A DNA stretch of 64,000 bases from Macrocystis pyrifera (taxonomy: Eukaryota > Sar > Phaeophyceae > Laminariales > Laminariaceae), in contig JASSKH010000010.1 of NCBI GenBank assembly GCA_031763025.1, positions 1,302,001 to 1,366,000 of the forward strand, written 5' to 3'. This document shows positions 11,857-24,700 of the stretch, in pieces (position 1 is the stretch's first letter; every line of letters begins with the position of its first letter). The translations under genes were made by a program, and so were the position numbers. Below the pieces are notes generated by a model. The model did no database searches. It was not told the DNA's origin and saw nothing but the letters and a program-made list of their open reading frames with translations.

Positions 11857-12877
11857 CCAAGTATGTGAAATGTAACAAACATGATTTTTTTGCTTCTGGG
11901 GAATTTCACGAATAGTGACAGAGCGCTTCCGTATCTTGATACTTATCTCCAATTATTTCCAAACTTGAGAAATTCTGGAAAAAAAAAGCTCTCCAGAGAA
12001 AACAAAATCAAACAAAAAAAAGTCCTGGGGAAAACAACCGGCGTAAAAAAAGGGGGGGGGGGGGGTTTCTACGACCCTTATGCGTTTTACCCTTTACGAA
12101 GTATATGGTGTGGACGTTTTTCGTCCCCCCCCCCCCCCACACTGAACTTGATCTACTGTGTCATATCGAGACATTACGCCTTCGATAAAGCAGTGCAGTA
12201 TTTGAAGTCCGATCCGCATTGAACGAGCCCAGCCCGCTGCCTTGCCCCATGTTGCTGGTCGCCCGATCATCGGAAAGAAAATGCTGGGCCTTTTTTTTAC
12301 TTGCGGAGGGAAAACCGATCGGACATTTTCCTTGATTTAAAGAGACCAAAAAATATTTCCGACATTTGCCTGGGTCTAAAGAAAGAAAATCGACGGGTCG
12401 TTCGTTTACCTTCGTTTTCAAGAGGGAAAATCGATACTTCTGCGAGAAAATCATTACCAACGTAGAGACTTACACAAGAAATATGTCATCGCCAAAATGG
12501 AAACAAAAAAAAAGCAGTGGCACAAAACAGAGACCCTCGAGTGGGACCTACTGGGGAATAGCATGGTATTTTTTTCCCCCTCTTGCAACACGTCGCGCGT
12601 GGCGTGTGGCCGCGTCGGTGTCAAGTTAACTCCTTACGAGGTCCCGGGTCCTGATGACCCGGCCAAGAACGCGCCCACCAGGTCAAGACTGCAACAGACC
12701 GCTTCCACCAGCGACTCACGCTCTAATCACATACCCTGGTATAGCTTTGCAGGTCGTCTAGGGTACGTACATGCATACATTTTCATGAATTGCAGACTCA
12801 GCGTATCAGTTTATTGGGAAATAGACGGAAATGGAGAGCATTTTTATACTCGTGACTACTTTAACATAGAGGCCCGT
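11396..12877. other. Non-coding with T-rich tract
   Basis: 11700-11855 is almost pure T with scattered A. No recognised domain in 11.4-12.9 kb. Confidence 0.5.
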
Positions 12878-13594
12878 CTACGTACGTACAAGTACTATAC
12901 ATAAACGCCACAACGAAGTTGAAGAACGCAAAAAAAAGTAGCACATCTTATATACCAGGTACTGCGTTCGGATGACTCCGTTGATACGTACTGTAGTATT
13001 TGATAATCTCACTTGATATAATAGCGTTTTCAGTGCAGATTCCAGTGCTACAGTAGTAGTATAGTGACATTTTTTTTCGGACGTGGGCCATTCGACAAAA
13101 AACGGTATACCGGGGAGATAGGATTCGGTGTACCCCCACGTTTGTTTCCGCCTTGAGCTCATTTGCATACCGTAGCTGATCAACTGGCGGAAAAACCCTC
13201 CGGTATACCGTTTCATGGCTTTTTTTTTCCCGAATCTGACGGAAACGTTTGGACTTTCCGCCACAGAATTTATTTTTAACTCCAGTAAACCGGGCGATGC
13301 ATTGAAAAAAAATCGAGTGTGGTGAGGAGGCGCCGGGTCAGGGGTAGCAGACTTTACCCTCTTGCTGCAAAACATCTCCCCCTCACAGCCTTGTGATTTA
13401 TCACACTTTGTATCTGGCCAGGGCGGCGGGCCCGTTCTCACGCCTTGAGCACCGCATGATCTGCGGCAACGCAGAGAGAGGGCGGAAATAAAGGCGAGGT
13501 ACAGCAGTAGTGCGTACAATAGTAGTGCTCCCTCCATCATATTGCCGGTGCGATATGCGCCAGCCAGGTAACAAAACCGGCTACATAGCGGCAA
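12878..13594 (-). other. Unrecognised 238-codon open frame
   Basis: Longest repeat-free open frame in the left third. It includes one hydrophobic stretch (EGALLLYALLLYLAFI) and several Cys. No family recognised. It overlaps an inverted pair around ACGGTATACCGG (13092-13110 / 13198-13213), and its composition does not resemble the gene A/B exons. Probably chance. Confidence 0.2.
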
Positions 13595-13700
13595 CCGGCA
13601 CTAACTATTCCCTCCGCACACTGCCATACCGGCTAATCTTGTACGTACCGAGCGATCTCACCGGCACTATATCGGGCAACTGGCACTATAGAGGAACCGA
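13545..13700. mobile_element. TIR element (CTATAGTGCCGGT), diverged copy
   Basis: GCGCCAGCCAGG, CCGGCACTAACTA, ACTGGCACTATAGAGGAACC. Family ends CTCTATAGTGCCGGT/ACCGGCACTATAGAG. Confidence 0.55.
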
Positions 13701-14275
13701 TACTGACACGGTAAATATCATCACAGCACCTCTGAGAAAACAGGCCGCGTTTCTTACAGCAGCACAGGTTGTACTTTTCTATTAATACTGGTAGATTGCC
13801 CAGGGTACAGTTAGACACAGTAGACTACAGTACTACTGCCGCAAGTTTCAGCACACTCACGCACATGGTGCAGGTATTGATAGATTACATGTTACAATAG
13901 ACATAGATAGTAGACTACTGCCGCTGCAGTTTTATCAATAACACGTTGGACCCTATTTTTGGCACTATATTACATGTTACAGTGAACCCAGCAGGACACG
14001 GTAGCCTACTGCCGCACAGCTTTTCACCACGTTCAAGCCTGGCGACGAGCCAGCTTCCCCCAAGGCAAGATATCTGCTGCTGTTCATGACTAATCCGTGC
14101 TCTGTGCTCCTCGCGGCGGCTTAAAACAAGAACAATGGATGACACGCGCACGCACTAGCTATGGCTACATGAGCAGTTGCTATACGTCCAAGCCTCTCGC
14201 GGAGAGCCTCCCCAGAGGCAAGACAAGGAACCCTCGCTCTTCTTCACGGCAACAATTACAGCAGCAATGGCCCAG
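13701..14275. other. Non-coding, GTAGACTAC-type short repeats
   Basis: Repeats of ACAGTAGACTAC and ATTGATAGATTACATGTTAC words around 13.8-14.0 kb; no gene. Confidence 0.45.
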
Positions 14276-14420
14276 CCTCTATAGTGCCGGTGTATATGCG
14301 CCAATACTTGCACTATTCCGCAAACTGCCACACTAATGCCATTCATGCCGAGCGATTTGATAGGCACTCACTCGTATGGCGGGCAGCCGGCACTAACTAC
14401 TCAACCGGCACTATAAAGGG
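14276..14420. mobile_element. TIR element (CTATAGTGCCGGT)
   Basis: CCTCTATAGTGCCGGTG left end, AACCGGCACTATAAAGGGA right end. Confidence 0.68.
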
Positions 14421-14559
14421 AGCATCACTGCTGCTGTAACAGCGGCGACAAGCGCGTTACATGCAACGTGTCTAGTGGTCATGGCCCCGTCACCAAAGGG
14501 TACCGTTCACACGGTCGGACGGGCCGATACCATCCACACTCAACACGTACCTTACCGGC

Positions 14560-14850
14560 AGCAGTTACAGTAGGTTCAAGACCTACAAGTAGCAGTTACA
14601 GTAGGTTCAGCATCTACCAGTAGCAGTTACAGTAGGTATTGACACCTACCAGTAGCAGCTACAGTAGGTTCAACACCTACCAGTAGCAGTTACAGAAGGT
14701 TTAACATCTACCAGTAGCAGTTGCAGTGAGGGTTGACACCTGCCGGTAGCAATTGCAGCAGGTTTAACATCTACCAGTAGCAGCTACAGTAGGTGTGACA
14801 ACTACAAGTAGCAGTCACAGTAGGTTTAACAACTACTACAGTATTAGCAG
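14560..14850 (+). repeat. 31-32-bp tandem repeat, about 9 copies
   Basis: Unit AGTAGCAGTTACAGTAGGTT followed by (C/T)AACATCTACC with variants. Confidence 0.88.
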
Positions 14851-15024
14851 TCACAGGGTTAGCACATGTCAATCACGGGGCATTTTTTTTTCGAAAATTC
14901 CCATCCGTCATAACCCCTATAAGACGCCGTCAACACTCCTCCACATTTTTTGTTGCGCGAGCTCAACGATAAAAGCGCGGGCCTCGTGGGTTCTCTCCAC
15001 TGCAGCGAAATGCCTCATTTCAAT

Positions 15025-15066
<42 letters not shown>

Positions 15067-15672
15067 ACTACAGCTAACAACCGTCCGCGGGGGTAAAGCT
15101 GACACTTCTACGACAGTACCTTCTTAACCAGGTCTCACAAACACCAAGCCCGGGCCCCCGATGTGCTCACCCATCAAAACGAACGTCACGTATTTCAGTC
15201 ATCAATAACGATCGACATGCGCTTTTGAAAAAAAAAGCGATGCGTTCACGCAGCCATGAAAACTAAACTAAGCGATGCGCCATCACCATAACCATCGGCA
15301 TATCATACGTTTCTGATAGCTGCTCGATGATCCGCCTGCTGCATTAGTGCAAGTCAGGTAAAAAATAAACACACAACTTGTTTTCGCACCAAGACAAACA
15401 TCTCGTTGGTGGGAGGCGTGTGCATCGAATGCCCACGCACCCGCCTCTCTGTCACGCGCGCGCACGCACGCCCATCCCCCCCCCCTCGCCCTGTGTTACA
15501 CTTGAGTCCCACTCTGCCCCCTACCGAGCTTTCCACCTGAGTGCTGCAGAATGCCAGCTCCGCCTCCGCCTAGGCCCCGCTCACTGACCCCCAGCCCCTC
15601 CAGCATCGGAGGGGCAACGTCGTCGCCACCCCTCCCCCACCCTCCACCCCCCCTCCCTCCAAGCCCCATGGC
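14851..15672. other. Non-coding with C38 tract
   Basis: C tract at 15029-15066, C/T-rich DNA 15470-15660. A minus poly-Gly frame spans the tract. No gene. Confidence 0.5.
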
Positions 15673-16075
15673 AGTCTAGCTAGGTCATTAGCGCGGGGTG
15701 GAGAACCTAACCTCTGCACAGAGGGAATGATCGTAACACGTAGTGTGTATATGGTAAGGCGCCCAGGAGGGCAGTTACACAGGTTTATCCAGCGCTGTCT
15801 TTGGAAATGGTCACACCGCAAAATGAAAAAGCACATGTATTCAACGCCATCATCCATCCATATTCAAGAAAGTCCGCCTAACAACGGGTTCTGAGTAGGA
15901 TGCAACAATCACCCTTCACGCGACTCGCCCGTCACCTCACGGAGCTTCTTCGCGCCTGGTGCAAGGAAGCAATGCCTGCCTGGTCGGTGAAAACCCGACG
16001 TGCTCCATCCCGGCATTTTAGGGGTGCGAGGGTCTATGGTCACACGACTACGGCCATGCATGTAATGAGTATACC
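15673..16075 (+). mobile_element. Poly-C SINE-like repeat, diverged, 5'-truncated
   Basis: Starts inside the family near CAGTCTAGCTAGGTCATT and runs to CATGTAATGAGTATACCC; more diverged than others and without the pure C tail. Confidence 0.78.
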
Positions 16076-16120
16076 CTCCTCTCTCCAACATGGGAAAGAC
16101 AGCATCGTCATCGTCGTCGC

Positions 16121-16151
<31 letters not shown>

Positions 16152-16781
16152 ATCGGAGGAGCAGCATCGCTGGTCCACTGTGCAGGCAGAAACCCTGTTG
16201 ACCCCCCCCCCCCCCCCGCGCGCGCGCTTTCCTACAGAGCGTTCGTTTTCGTTCCACTTGAGGCGCATGCCGGAAGACAAACACAAAAAATAAAGCACAA
16301 AATTAAAAAATACAAAACACGACTCACAAAATAAAAAACAAAACAAAACAAAATACCCAAGAAACAAACAATACAAAAAGAGTGAATGACATTAAAGACC
16401 TAACCAGTCTTGTGTAGTCGGCAGCAGCAAGGGGTTAAAATGTTTGTATAATACGTAAAAGTATGTTATCTACCATACCAGCACGTACCGCCGAAAACCA
16501 TACGCAAAAATGCGATAACGAGGCTTCGGCAACAGCACCAGGTACCTACCGCGACGGTTACATCGTGTCATCTTCCTCCGCACAAAACAAAGGATGCCCG
16601 CAAAACCGCTCCTCGCCCTTTAGCCGCGCCTCCCTCCAAACCCCGCCCACTTGACCACTCTCCGAGGAAGGGCAGGGCAAAACACAAGAAGAGTGCCCCC
16701 CCCCCACTTGACCACCCTCCGAGGAAGGGCAGGGCAAAACACAAAAAGAGTGCCCCCCCCCCCCTCCCCCTCCCTCTGAAT

Positions 16782-16887
16782 CATACCTGCCTGGTCGGTG
16801 AAAGCCCGACGTTGCCCCGCCTCGGCCTTGTAGGGATGCGAGGGTCTATGGTCATACGACTACGGCCATGCATGATAATGAGCACAC
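16782..16887 (+). mobile_element. Poly-C SINE-like repeat, 5'-truncated
   Basis: Starts at CCTGCCTGGTCGGTGAAA, ends CATGATAATGAGCACAC followed by C-rich tail. Confidence 0.8.
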
Positions 16888-17704
16888 CCCCCCCCCTCTC
16901 TGAAGGGGCAGGGGAAAAAAAAAAAGAAACTAATGGCCACCGTGGTACTGCATGGCTTCAACGTTTGGTGAGACCAACTACTACCACGCTCACGCTGGCA
17001 CGTTCACACGGGGCCGTCTCCAAGTGCCCCACGCAGTCACGATGATACGTTCGGCCCCCCGTTCACACGTTCGTACGCGCACACGTTCGTACGCGCACAC
17101 GTCCACACGAATCGCCATCATCAGACAAGATCACCATCACACGCTCCCACGCTAACAAGCTCACACGGGTCAACATGGTCACACCCGTCCACCCAGCCCA
17201 ACGCGCAATCAACAAGCTCGCACCATCTTAAGATCACGCGTATCGTCAAGGCGAGAGACCCCACTGTAACTCACGATCACACGCTGACGCGATGACGAAA
17301 CGGCCGGCATGGTCACACGCTGACAAAAAGCTCAACACGCTCGACACGGTTCCGCACACTTTCCTTGACACCTTCCTTCACACGAGAAAAAATTGACGAT
17401 CCATGGCGGGGGCGCTTCGTTGCCCGTCACTTTATCAGGTCTCACCCGCTTCCGAGGTCACGCGATCACAAGACTCTTACCAGCTCTCACGCGCGATCAC
17501 AAGCCAAGACCATCACTAGGCCACTTGAAAATCGCTCGATCGTTTCATCGCCTTGCTTCGCTTAGTCACACGACCAAACACGGGTTCACTACGCTGACAT
17601 AGCCTCATCAACGCTCACACGCCTATCTCCGCACGGTAAACAAAAGCCGAGAGAAAAAGAAAAAAGAAAAAAAAAAAACGCAAAGAGGAAGGGACCACGA
17701 TCAA
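16888..17704. other. Non-coding, CACACG/TACGCG-rich
   Basis: Irregular CACACG(T/C)TC words from 16.98 to 17.6 kb. A 55-bp unit (CCACTTGACCAC..AAGAGTGCCC) is duplicated just before, at 16648-16755. Confidence 0.5.
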
Positions 17705-17821
17705 GCGGAGTGTCTTGTGCCCGTCATCTCAAGCGAACCCCGTTCCGCATTCCTCTCCCTCTCGTCAGCGAGGAGCAGCTTCTCCACCTCCTCCTCGTCC
17801 GCCTGCGCGCTACTCCTCCCC

Positions 17822-18309
17822 CTATCCCTCTTCACCATTCCCCCCCTCCCCTCCTCCACACCGCCTCCTCCACCAGCCCCCGACCCCCCCCCCCGGCACA
17901 GACGAAGGCGAGGCCAGGGCCGGCCCCGGGCCATCCGGGTGCTTGCCAATCTTGCGCAAGAGGCCCCCGTATGTTCTTTCCCACGACAAGCTCTCCGGGT
18001 CTATGTACCGCCCGCCGATAAGTGCCATGGCGAGCCGAACCGTCCCGTGGTAGGCATCCCTCGTCAAGACCATCACCGACGCCAGAAGCACCACCATCAG
18101 CCCCAGCAAAATGTTGCCCATGCCGGACACGTTTTTCACGAAAGGCTTTTCGGGGGAGGAGGAGGAGGCCGCGGCGGCTCCGATGGTGCCCGTCCTCTCG
18201 AGGTGCACCACCAGGTTCACGGCCACCTGGGCGAACGCGTCGTACGTGAGGTCCGAGTAGTGCACGCCGTCGTAGGACTCTCGACGCTGTCCGGTAGTGA
18301 GCTTCACCC
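17822..18309 (-). CDS. Gene B exon: DxxH catalytic block and second membrane segment
   Basis: Acceptor TTTTTGCAG. The first two bases complete the Gly codon split with exon 29713-29857. It carries YDGVHYSDLTYDAFAQVAVN (catalytic Asp and His of the SGNH triad), then a linker, a hydrophobic helix starting GNILLGLMVV, and RYIDPESLSWERTYGGLLRKIGKHPDG. After about position 17930 the frame becomes Gly/Arg low complexity and stops at 17822. A different minus frame (about 17705-17860) encodes an acidic EEEVEKLLLADERERN stretch, like the charged linker after this helix in CASD1, so a short intron here is plausible. The true 3' boundary is undetermined. Confidence 0.84.
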
Positions 18310-18351
18310 CTGCAAAAACAAAAACAAGAACAAAACAACATAGTTGCGTAG

Positions 18352-18386
<35 letters not shown>

Positions 18387-18677
18387 AGTGTGGGGGGGCG
18401 GGACAGATGGAGGGGGGGGGGGGGGGGGGGGGGTGTACTCGATAGGAGAGATGTACTCGATCTCATGCATGGCCGTAGTCGTATGACCATAGACCCTCGC
18501 ATTCCTACAATGCCGGGACGGAGCATGTCGGGTTTTCACCGTACCTGGCAGACATTGCTTGCACCAAGCGCGAAGCGCCGTGAGGTGTCCGGCGAGTCGC
18601 ATGAAGGGTGAGCTGCATCCTACTAAGAACCGCTTGTGAGGCGGACTTGCATATGGATGACAGCTTCAATGAGTTAG

Positions 18678-18709
<32 letters not shown>

Positions 18710-21700
18710 ATTGGAGTGGGGGTGTTGAAATGTAGGGAGGCGGGGCAGAGGGGAGGGGTAGGTTGGGGAGGGGGGGGGGCGTTGTAGTGTGCGGAGCCGG
18801 GGCAGAGGAGGGGGCAGAGAGGTGGAAAACAGGGACGGGGGACGGGGGGGGGTGAATGGGGCAGGTGGGGTGGAATGCCGTACGCTTACTACCAATTTCA
18901 TTTACGAACATTGGGAAAGTAAGTGAGCTCAACGCCCGATACGTCTTTCTGTCCCATAATTTCAAGAGTATGTGCACGTACGTACGATGTATTCTGCCTG
19001 GTACACCACTGCTCCAACATTCAGACGTACTTTCCGCACCAGGTACATCAGATACTCCTGTACCATGCATGAATATAAGTTAGGTCTCGCCTATTTCGCA
19101 GTGTTTACATACGCGCACCAAATTTCTTGTGCCAGGTATCGCAGTGGTACTACAGTAGAGTGCTGTTCAGTCCCGAAATATAAGAACCGTGTGTGCATGA
19201 ATATTATATCTAAGTGGTACCTATATCCCGGGACAGAGTGGTAGTGCTTCTGTAGTAGGTTCGTAGTGCGTACGTACCAATCAGAGCCCACGTGGTGCTT
19301 TCCCGCTGTATACTGATAGTGCTTACAAGAATCTGCCTTCGGAGTGGTTCGTAGCGATTAGACGAAAGTAGACAAATACAAGGTGTCATCAGGTGCGACA
19401 GCACTTCCAAGCACAAGCCGGTGGTGTGAAAGATGCAAACGTCCGAACCCAGCTGCACGAAAGAAAGTTGCGCTTCTCAAGTCTCATGGTCGAGGTTCTC
19501 AGAGGGTGACCCAAGAGACATCCACTAATGCTTCACTCATATGCTGCTTCGAAGTCCCAGGTATGTATGTCCCGGGTATATTATACCTGCAACAGAGAGG
19601 AGGCGTACCGTACTTGCGTCCCGAACCGGCACCACAGGTATATGCTACTCGTAGTATACGAAGTAGTCACAGCAAATATATCATACCTGGTATAAATAGC
19701 AAGGGTACACGTGAAAAAAAACACGATACCCCACTATAGATTTTGAGCCGCAGGGAGCGGGGGGTACCGAAAAAATCAAGCCAAACAAAACTGGAAGAAA
19801 GAGAGCATTTTTTTTTTTGAACGAAAGAGAAATAGTAAATAATTATTTTTCCGACAAAGTACCGGCGAGCTATTCACCGCACTGCTTGCTTGTTGTTGCA
19901 TCCTTGTTGGTTTAGTTTTTTGCTGGTTGTGCTGGCTGTGTTTGCTTGTCCTCGACCGTTGTACAGTACAAAAAAAAAAACGTTGCCGTTTTGGTATCAT
20001 AGCGTACTACTGTAGTTATTGCCGTACATTCATGCCACGCCGAGCATATATATTGCTGTACTACTGTTTGTTGTTGCTGCTGATGCTGCTATAGTTGGGT
20101 TGGATATTGCGGTGAAGGCGAACTGTTCTGCCTTGTGCTGTGTTTTCGTTTAATGCGTCAGAACTACAGTACCTGTAGTGTAAGTGGGAACATCGACCCT
20201 TGGGCCCGCACGGGCATATTTTTTTAGAGTCAATCGTCCCGGAAGATTATCCTTTCCATTATTTACCGGTGCGCACGTATTACTACATGTGCTGCTGTAG
20301 ATTCTGTACGTACGTACCACAGTAGATGCACGATACTATTGTACTTGTTATTGAGATATATCCTGCAATGTGTAGGAGTGCACAGCAGTAGATGGCGTAA
20401 GGCAGTTGCTGCTGCTGTGTACTGCTGTATTAAACAAACTATAACCCGCAGACTGGAAAACTGTCTGTTGTAATCAGAAATGAGTAAATGTATACCAGAT
20501 GACTCGAGTGTTATCGAGTAGCGACTATGATGGCTGCTGACAAGTATCATCTTCTAACACCTCCTCCCGTTACGCACACACTTTCTTACTCTGGGTTACA
20601 CGCTGAAACTTCTCACAAAGAAACACATGCACATCAAGTAGTGATTTTGTGACTGGGAACAAACACTAGTACGCAATGTACCTACATGAGTTCCAAGGAT
20701 AATCAGTTGTACATGATGAACCTACCGGACGGGATCCAATTCAATACATACAAGACAACGACTGAACATATAATCGCTCTGATCTACCGCAACACCTGCT
20801 TGTATGAGATGGGTGTGTACCTAAACTATATGGGTACTACACGAGTATTTGGTAGCCCTGTGTTATGCAGCAGCGACTACTGTACCAGGGGTAGATAATA
20901 CTGACTACTGCTGTAAATAGGTGATATCCCCAATACGACCCCTCGATGCGTCAACACATCGAATTGAACTGGATTTCGAAATTCAACTCTGTTGTAACAA
21001 TGTGCTCGCTACTTCTTCTGCGTTACATGCCATACTTCCAAAAGTGCACACAACAAGGTGATAATTGTTGCGGGGAAAGTACTCACAACAAACTACTGAG
21101 AGCAAACTCGTTCTGCTACGACACAATAGCCGGGGGGGTTACACAAAACAAGTACATGTAAAATATCCAGCTCTGCTACTATGATCGTTTCTGTACGTCT
21201 TGTGCAAGCTTAGCTATCAGTCCAAGAATCATCCAATCGTGAACTGCATTCCAGTCAGTTAAACTACAAAGGAATATACAATGCGTGTAGTAGTCTAAAA
21301 CAGTGAATTTGTTCGTCATTCCGCAACAAGAATAGGAGTGAACAAACCTTCAACGTTCCTGCCGCTCACAAAACAAAGGAGCATATTTTTGATGCTGCCA
21401 GCTCAAAGCCGTCACAAGATACACTGTATTCAAAGAGACACCCCCCTCGTGTATGCTAATCTCTCGTTTGGATTCATCCAGGTGGCGGGTTTTCCTGCCA
21501 CACCTCCTCAAGTTCCGGAGATGACGTAGTCAAATTTTCTTTTCAACTACACAATCGAAACTAATAAGTCGACTTGGTGACAATGAAACCCTTTCTTGGT
21601 ACTGACTGCGATATAACGAAGTCTTGCACAACGCCGGCCATCATACTGCACTCGTAGGGAAGATGGACGGGATACGCTACCAATGAACGCAAGAAACTCC

Positions 21701-24700
21701 AGTGGTCAGTTCGTTGACCAAGGAATTGGACTTCTATCCGCTCCGTAAAAATTGAACGTGCGACATCCTACAGTTCGGTGAGGGACAGACGCAGTTCACG
21801 CTTCCAGCGGCTTGGCCTTGCTGGTGTAGACGCCGGTGGTCGTCCGATGCGCTTGGTCCGTTATCCTTTGCTTAGGATTTGAGGCTCAACATATGTTGAA
21901 GTTGGCGAGGTTGGTATTTTCCTTTCCCTCAAAACTGATTGTCTCAGCTCCGCCTCCACTGTTAATTAAGCAGCCAGAGTCTGCTTCTTGGTCCCAATGC
22001 TGATGGGCTCTCCGTCCAGCAAGAAGAGGAAGCCTGAAGTTGGCTTGCAGGTGTACACGAAGGCCGTAGTCGCCAGTGGCTCTTGATCGTCCTGTGTCGA
22101 TGCCGCAGACCCTGCCCCGGGGTTTGCCCGTGGTTGTCCTTCCGCTATCGTGAGTGTGTGGACCTCCTTCAGCTGACGGTTGGTCTCTGTGTTCTCTGTT
22201 TTGGGCTCGGCTCGTGTGGAGGCGCGAGTCAGACACAGCTGTCGAGCAACTGACACGATCCCTGGTGAAGCAGGCGGTGGTGCCTCAGCTGATGCTTTGG
22301 TGATGCCAGACGATGATGATCCGGTGATGCCAGATGATAATGACCCAGCTGATGATCCGGTGATCCCAGAAGATGTTGATCCAGGGATCCCAGACGTTGA
22401 TGCTCCGGTGATCCCAGACGCTGATGATCCGATGATCCTAGATGCTGATGCTCCGATGATCCCAGATACTGAATCAGATGCTCCGATGACCCCAGATGTT
22501 GATGATCCGAAGATCTCGGGTGATGCTGCTCCGGGGAATAAATGGCGTCGAAGTGCTACGGTGGCGATTTTGATCGCCCAGTTTTCCTCCTCCGAGATCC
22601 GAAATGGGTGTAAGCGGAATCCACACACGTGGCCGGGGGGTCTTCCCCCGATGCTCTCTTGGCGTGCGTCCTGTCGAAGGTCTCCATGACGCTTGGATTG
22701 CGCGGCAGTCAGTACGACAGAAGCGAGGTGAGCAGCTCCGGGTTCCGGGCGGGGTGCGCCCTGTGCGTAGCACCCTTCATCACTGTGGTCTCAGGACGGA
22801 GCACCACTTCTGTCGAGCGGCTCCTTTGGTTCTTGCGCCCTTCTACCAGCAATTGCGAGTACGATGACCGTCCTTTCCGCAGTGACTGCACGTTGATGTT
22901 TCTCCTGCCATGGCGACGCCACGACCAGCGATCTTCCCTGTTGCACCGTTGCTGCGAGAAAGATCGCCCAGGTAAAGATGGCGCATCGTGCTCTGCATCG
23001 GGTCAATGTCAAAAGTTGGGTCGCGGTACATCATCAACTTCATGTCCTCGTAATCCGAAGTGAATCCCTGCACGCAAATATCTTTATATCTTCGGTCGGA
23101 TATAGGGTCACCCATCTTCTCCAGCTCGGCGCGCGCATGGGTGAGCCTATATTCGACCGAAAATTCAAAGATATCTGTGTGCAGGGATTCACTTCGGATT
23201 ACAAGGACATCAAGTTGATGATGTACCGCGACCCAACTTTTGACAACGGCCAGATGCAGAGCACGATGCGCCCTCTTTACCTGGACGATATTTCTCGCAG
23301 CAACGGTGCAACAGGGAAGATCGCTGGTCGCGGCGTCGCCATGGCAGGGGAAACATCAAGGTGAAGTCACCGCGGAAAGGACGGTCATCTCACCCGCAAC
23401 TGCTGGAAGACGCGCGACGGAGACAAGAAATCTTCCGGAAAGGGCGCAAGAACCAAAGGAGCCGCTGGACAGAAGTGGTGCTCCGTCCAGAAGACTACCT
23501 CTCACAGTGATGAGGGGTGCTACGCACAGGGCGCACCCCGCCCGGAACCCGGAGCTGCTCACCTCGCTTCTGCCGTACTGACTTCCGGCTCCAATCCGGT
23601 CATCGACGACGAGGAACCATCCCTCAGTTTCGGCGATGATTTTGACAAGGGATTTGCGTTTTCAGCGCTGGCGACAGGAAGTGGCGGAGGGATCTCAGAC
23701 CCCAATCCGAAAAAGTTCACGCTGGTGGACAGCGGAGCCTCGGATCACTTTGTGGACGATGAGCTAAGCCCAGGTCTACGCCAACGAATGAGAGGTTACA
23801 AGATACTCGACGAGTCGAAGCCCATCGAGACTGCAGGCAAGAAAAGGGTGCTCGCTACAGCAACAGACGCCATCTGTGGGCACGTCATCAATACGTCCGG
23901 CCAGCCCATTCCTGTGTGTATCTTAACTTCCATCGTACCTGGGATGGGCCGCCACCTCTGTTCTTCTGCGACAGCAATGAAGTCGGGGGTCAACACCATC
24001 CTGCAAGGGGAAAACCCTCACCTCCAGTTCAGTAGCAAGATTTCTCTACTGTTGAACCAGCAAGGAAAGGACGCGGGTGCGTGCTCGTTTTTGACGTGTC
24101 GCTACCCGTGCCTGACGGCAAGAACCAGACCAAGACGGGCGGCTATGACGGCTGTCGGGAACCAGTTGCACAGCCTGGGGTGACGCGCGCGTCCACGAGA
24201 GCCAACCCCAACACAAATGACGCTTTCGACAAGCTCACTTACAACCAGCCTTCGACTTCTTGGTCGTCTGTTAGATCCACGACGATGACGGCACAACATA
24301 CAGTCGCACTCTGGCCAACTCCCTATATTTGTCAATTCAAGTCAGGCTACAACATTCGCGCGCGGATGGACGGAGGACTCGTCACTTGGTCCGTTGTTCC
24401 TTTGTTTTCGGGGCGGCAGGAACTTTCGATCAGGTTTATTCTTTCCTGTGATTGTAGCTGATTGAGAAACCATTTTCACTCTATGAAGAGTACCAGGTAC
24501 ACCTGTAGTACCCATGTAGTTAAGGTACGCACCCGTCTCATACAAACAGGTGTTACAGTAGATCAGAGCGATTCTATGTTCAATCGTTGTCTTGTATGTA
24601 TTGAATTGACTCTTTTTGGATCTCGTGCGGTAGGTGCATCATGTACAACTGATTATCCTTGGAACTCATGTAGGTACAATACGTACAAGTGTTTGTTCCT

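Noticed and set aside
12878-13594. 238-codon minus frame as a membrane protein gene
   Set aside because: No family, no splice context, overlaps an inverted repeat and has composition of surrounding intron; kept only as an unrecognised open frame.
17701-17949. Whole 82-codon minus frame as a separate gene
   Set aside because: Only its acidic middle is protein-like; better explained as a continuation of gene B after a short intron, which I could not prove.
20686-20898. 70-codon frame starting MSSKDNQLYMMN as a small gene
   Set aside because: Lies wholly in the A repeat and recurs with changes in the inverted copy at 24.5 kb; part of the fossil's non-coding end.
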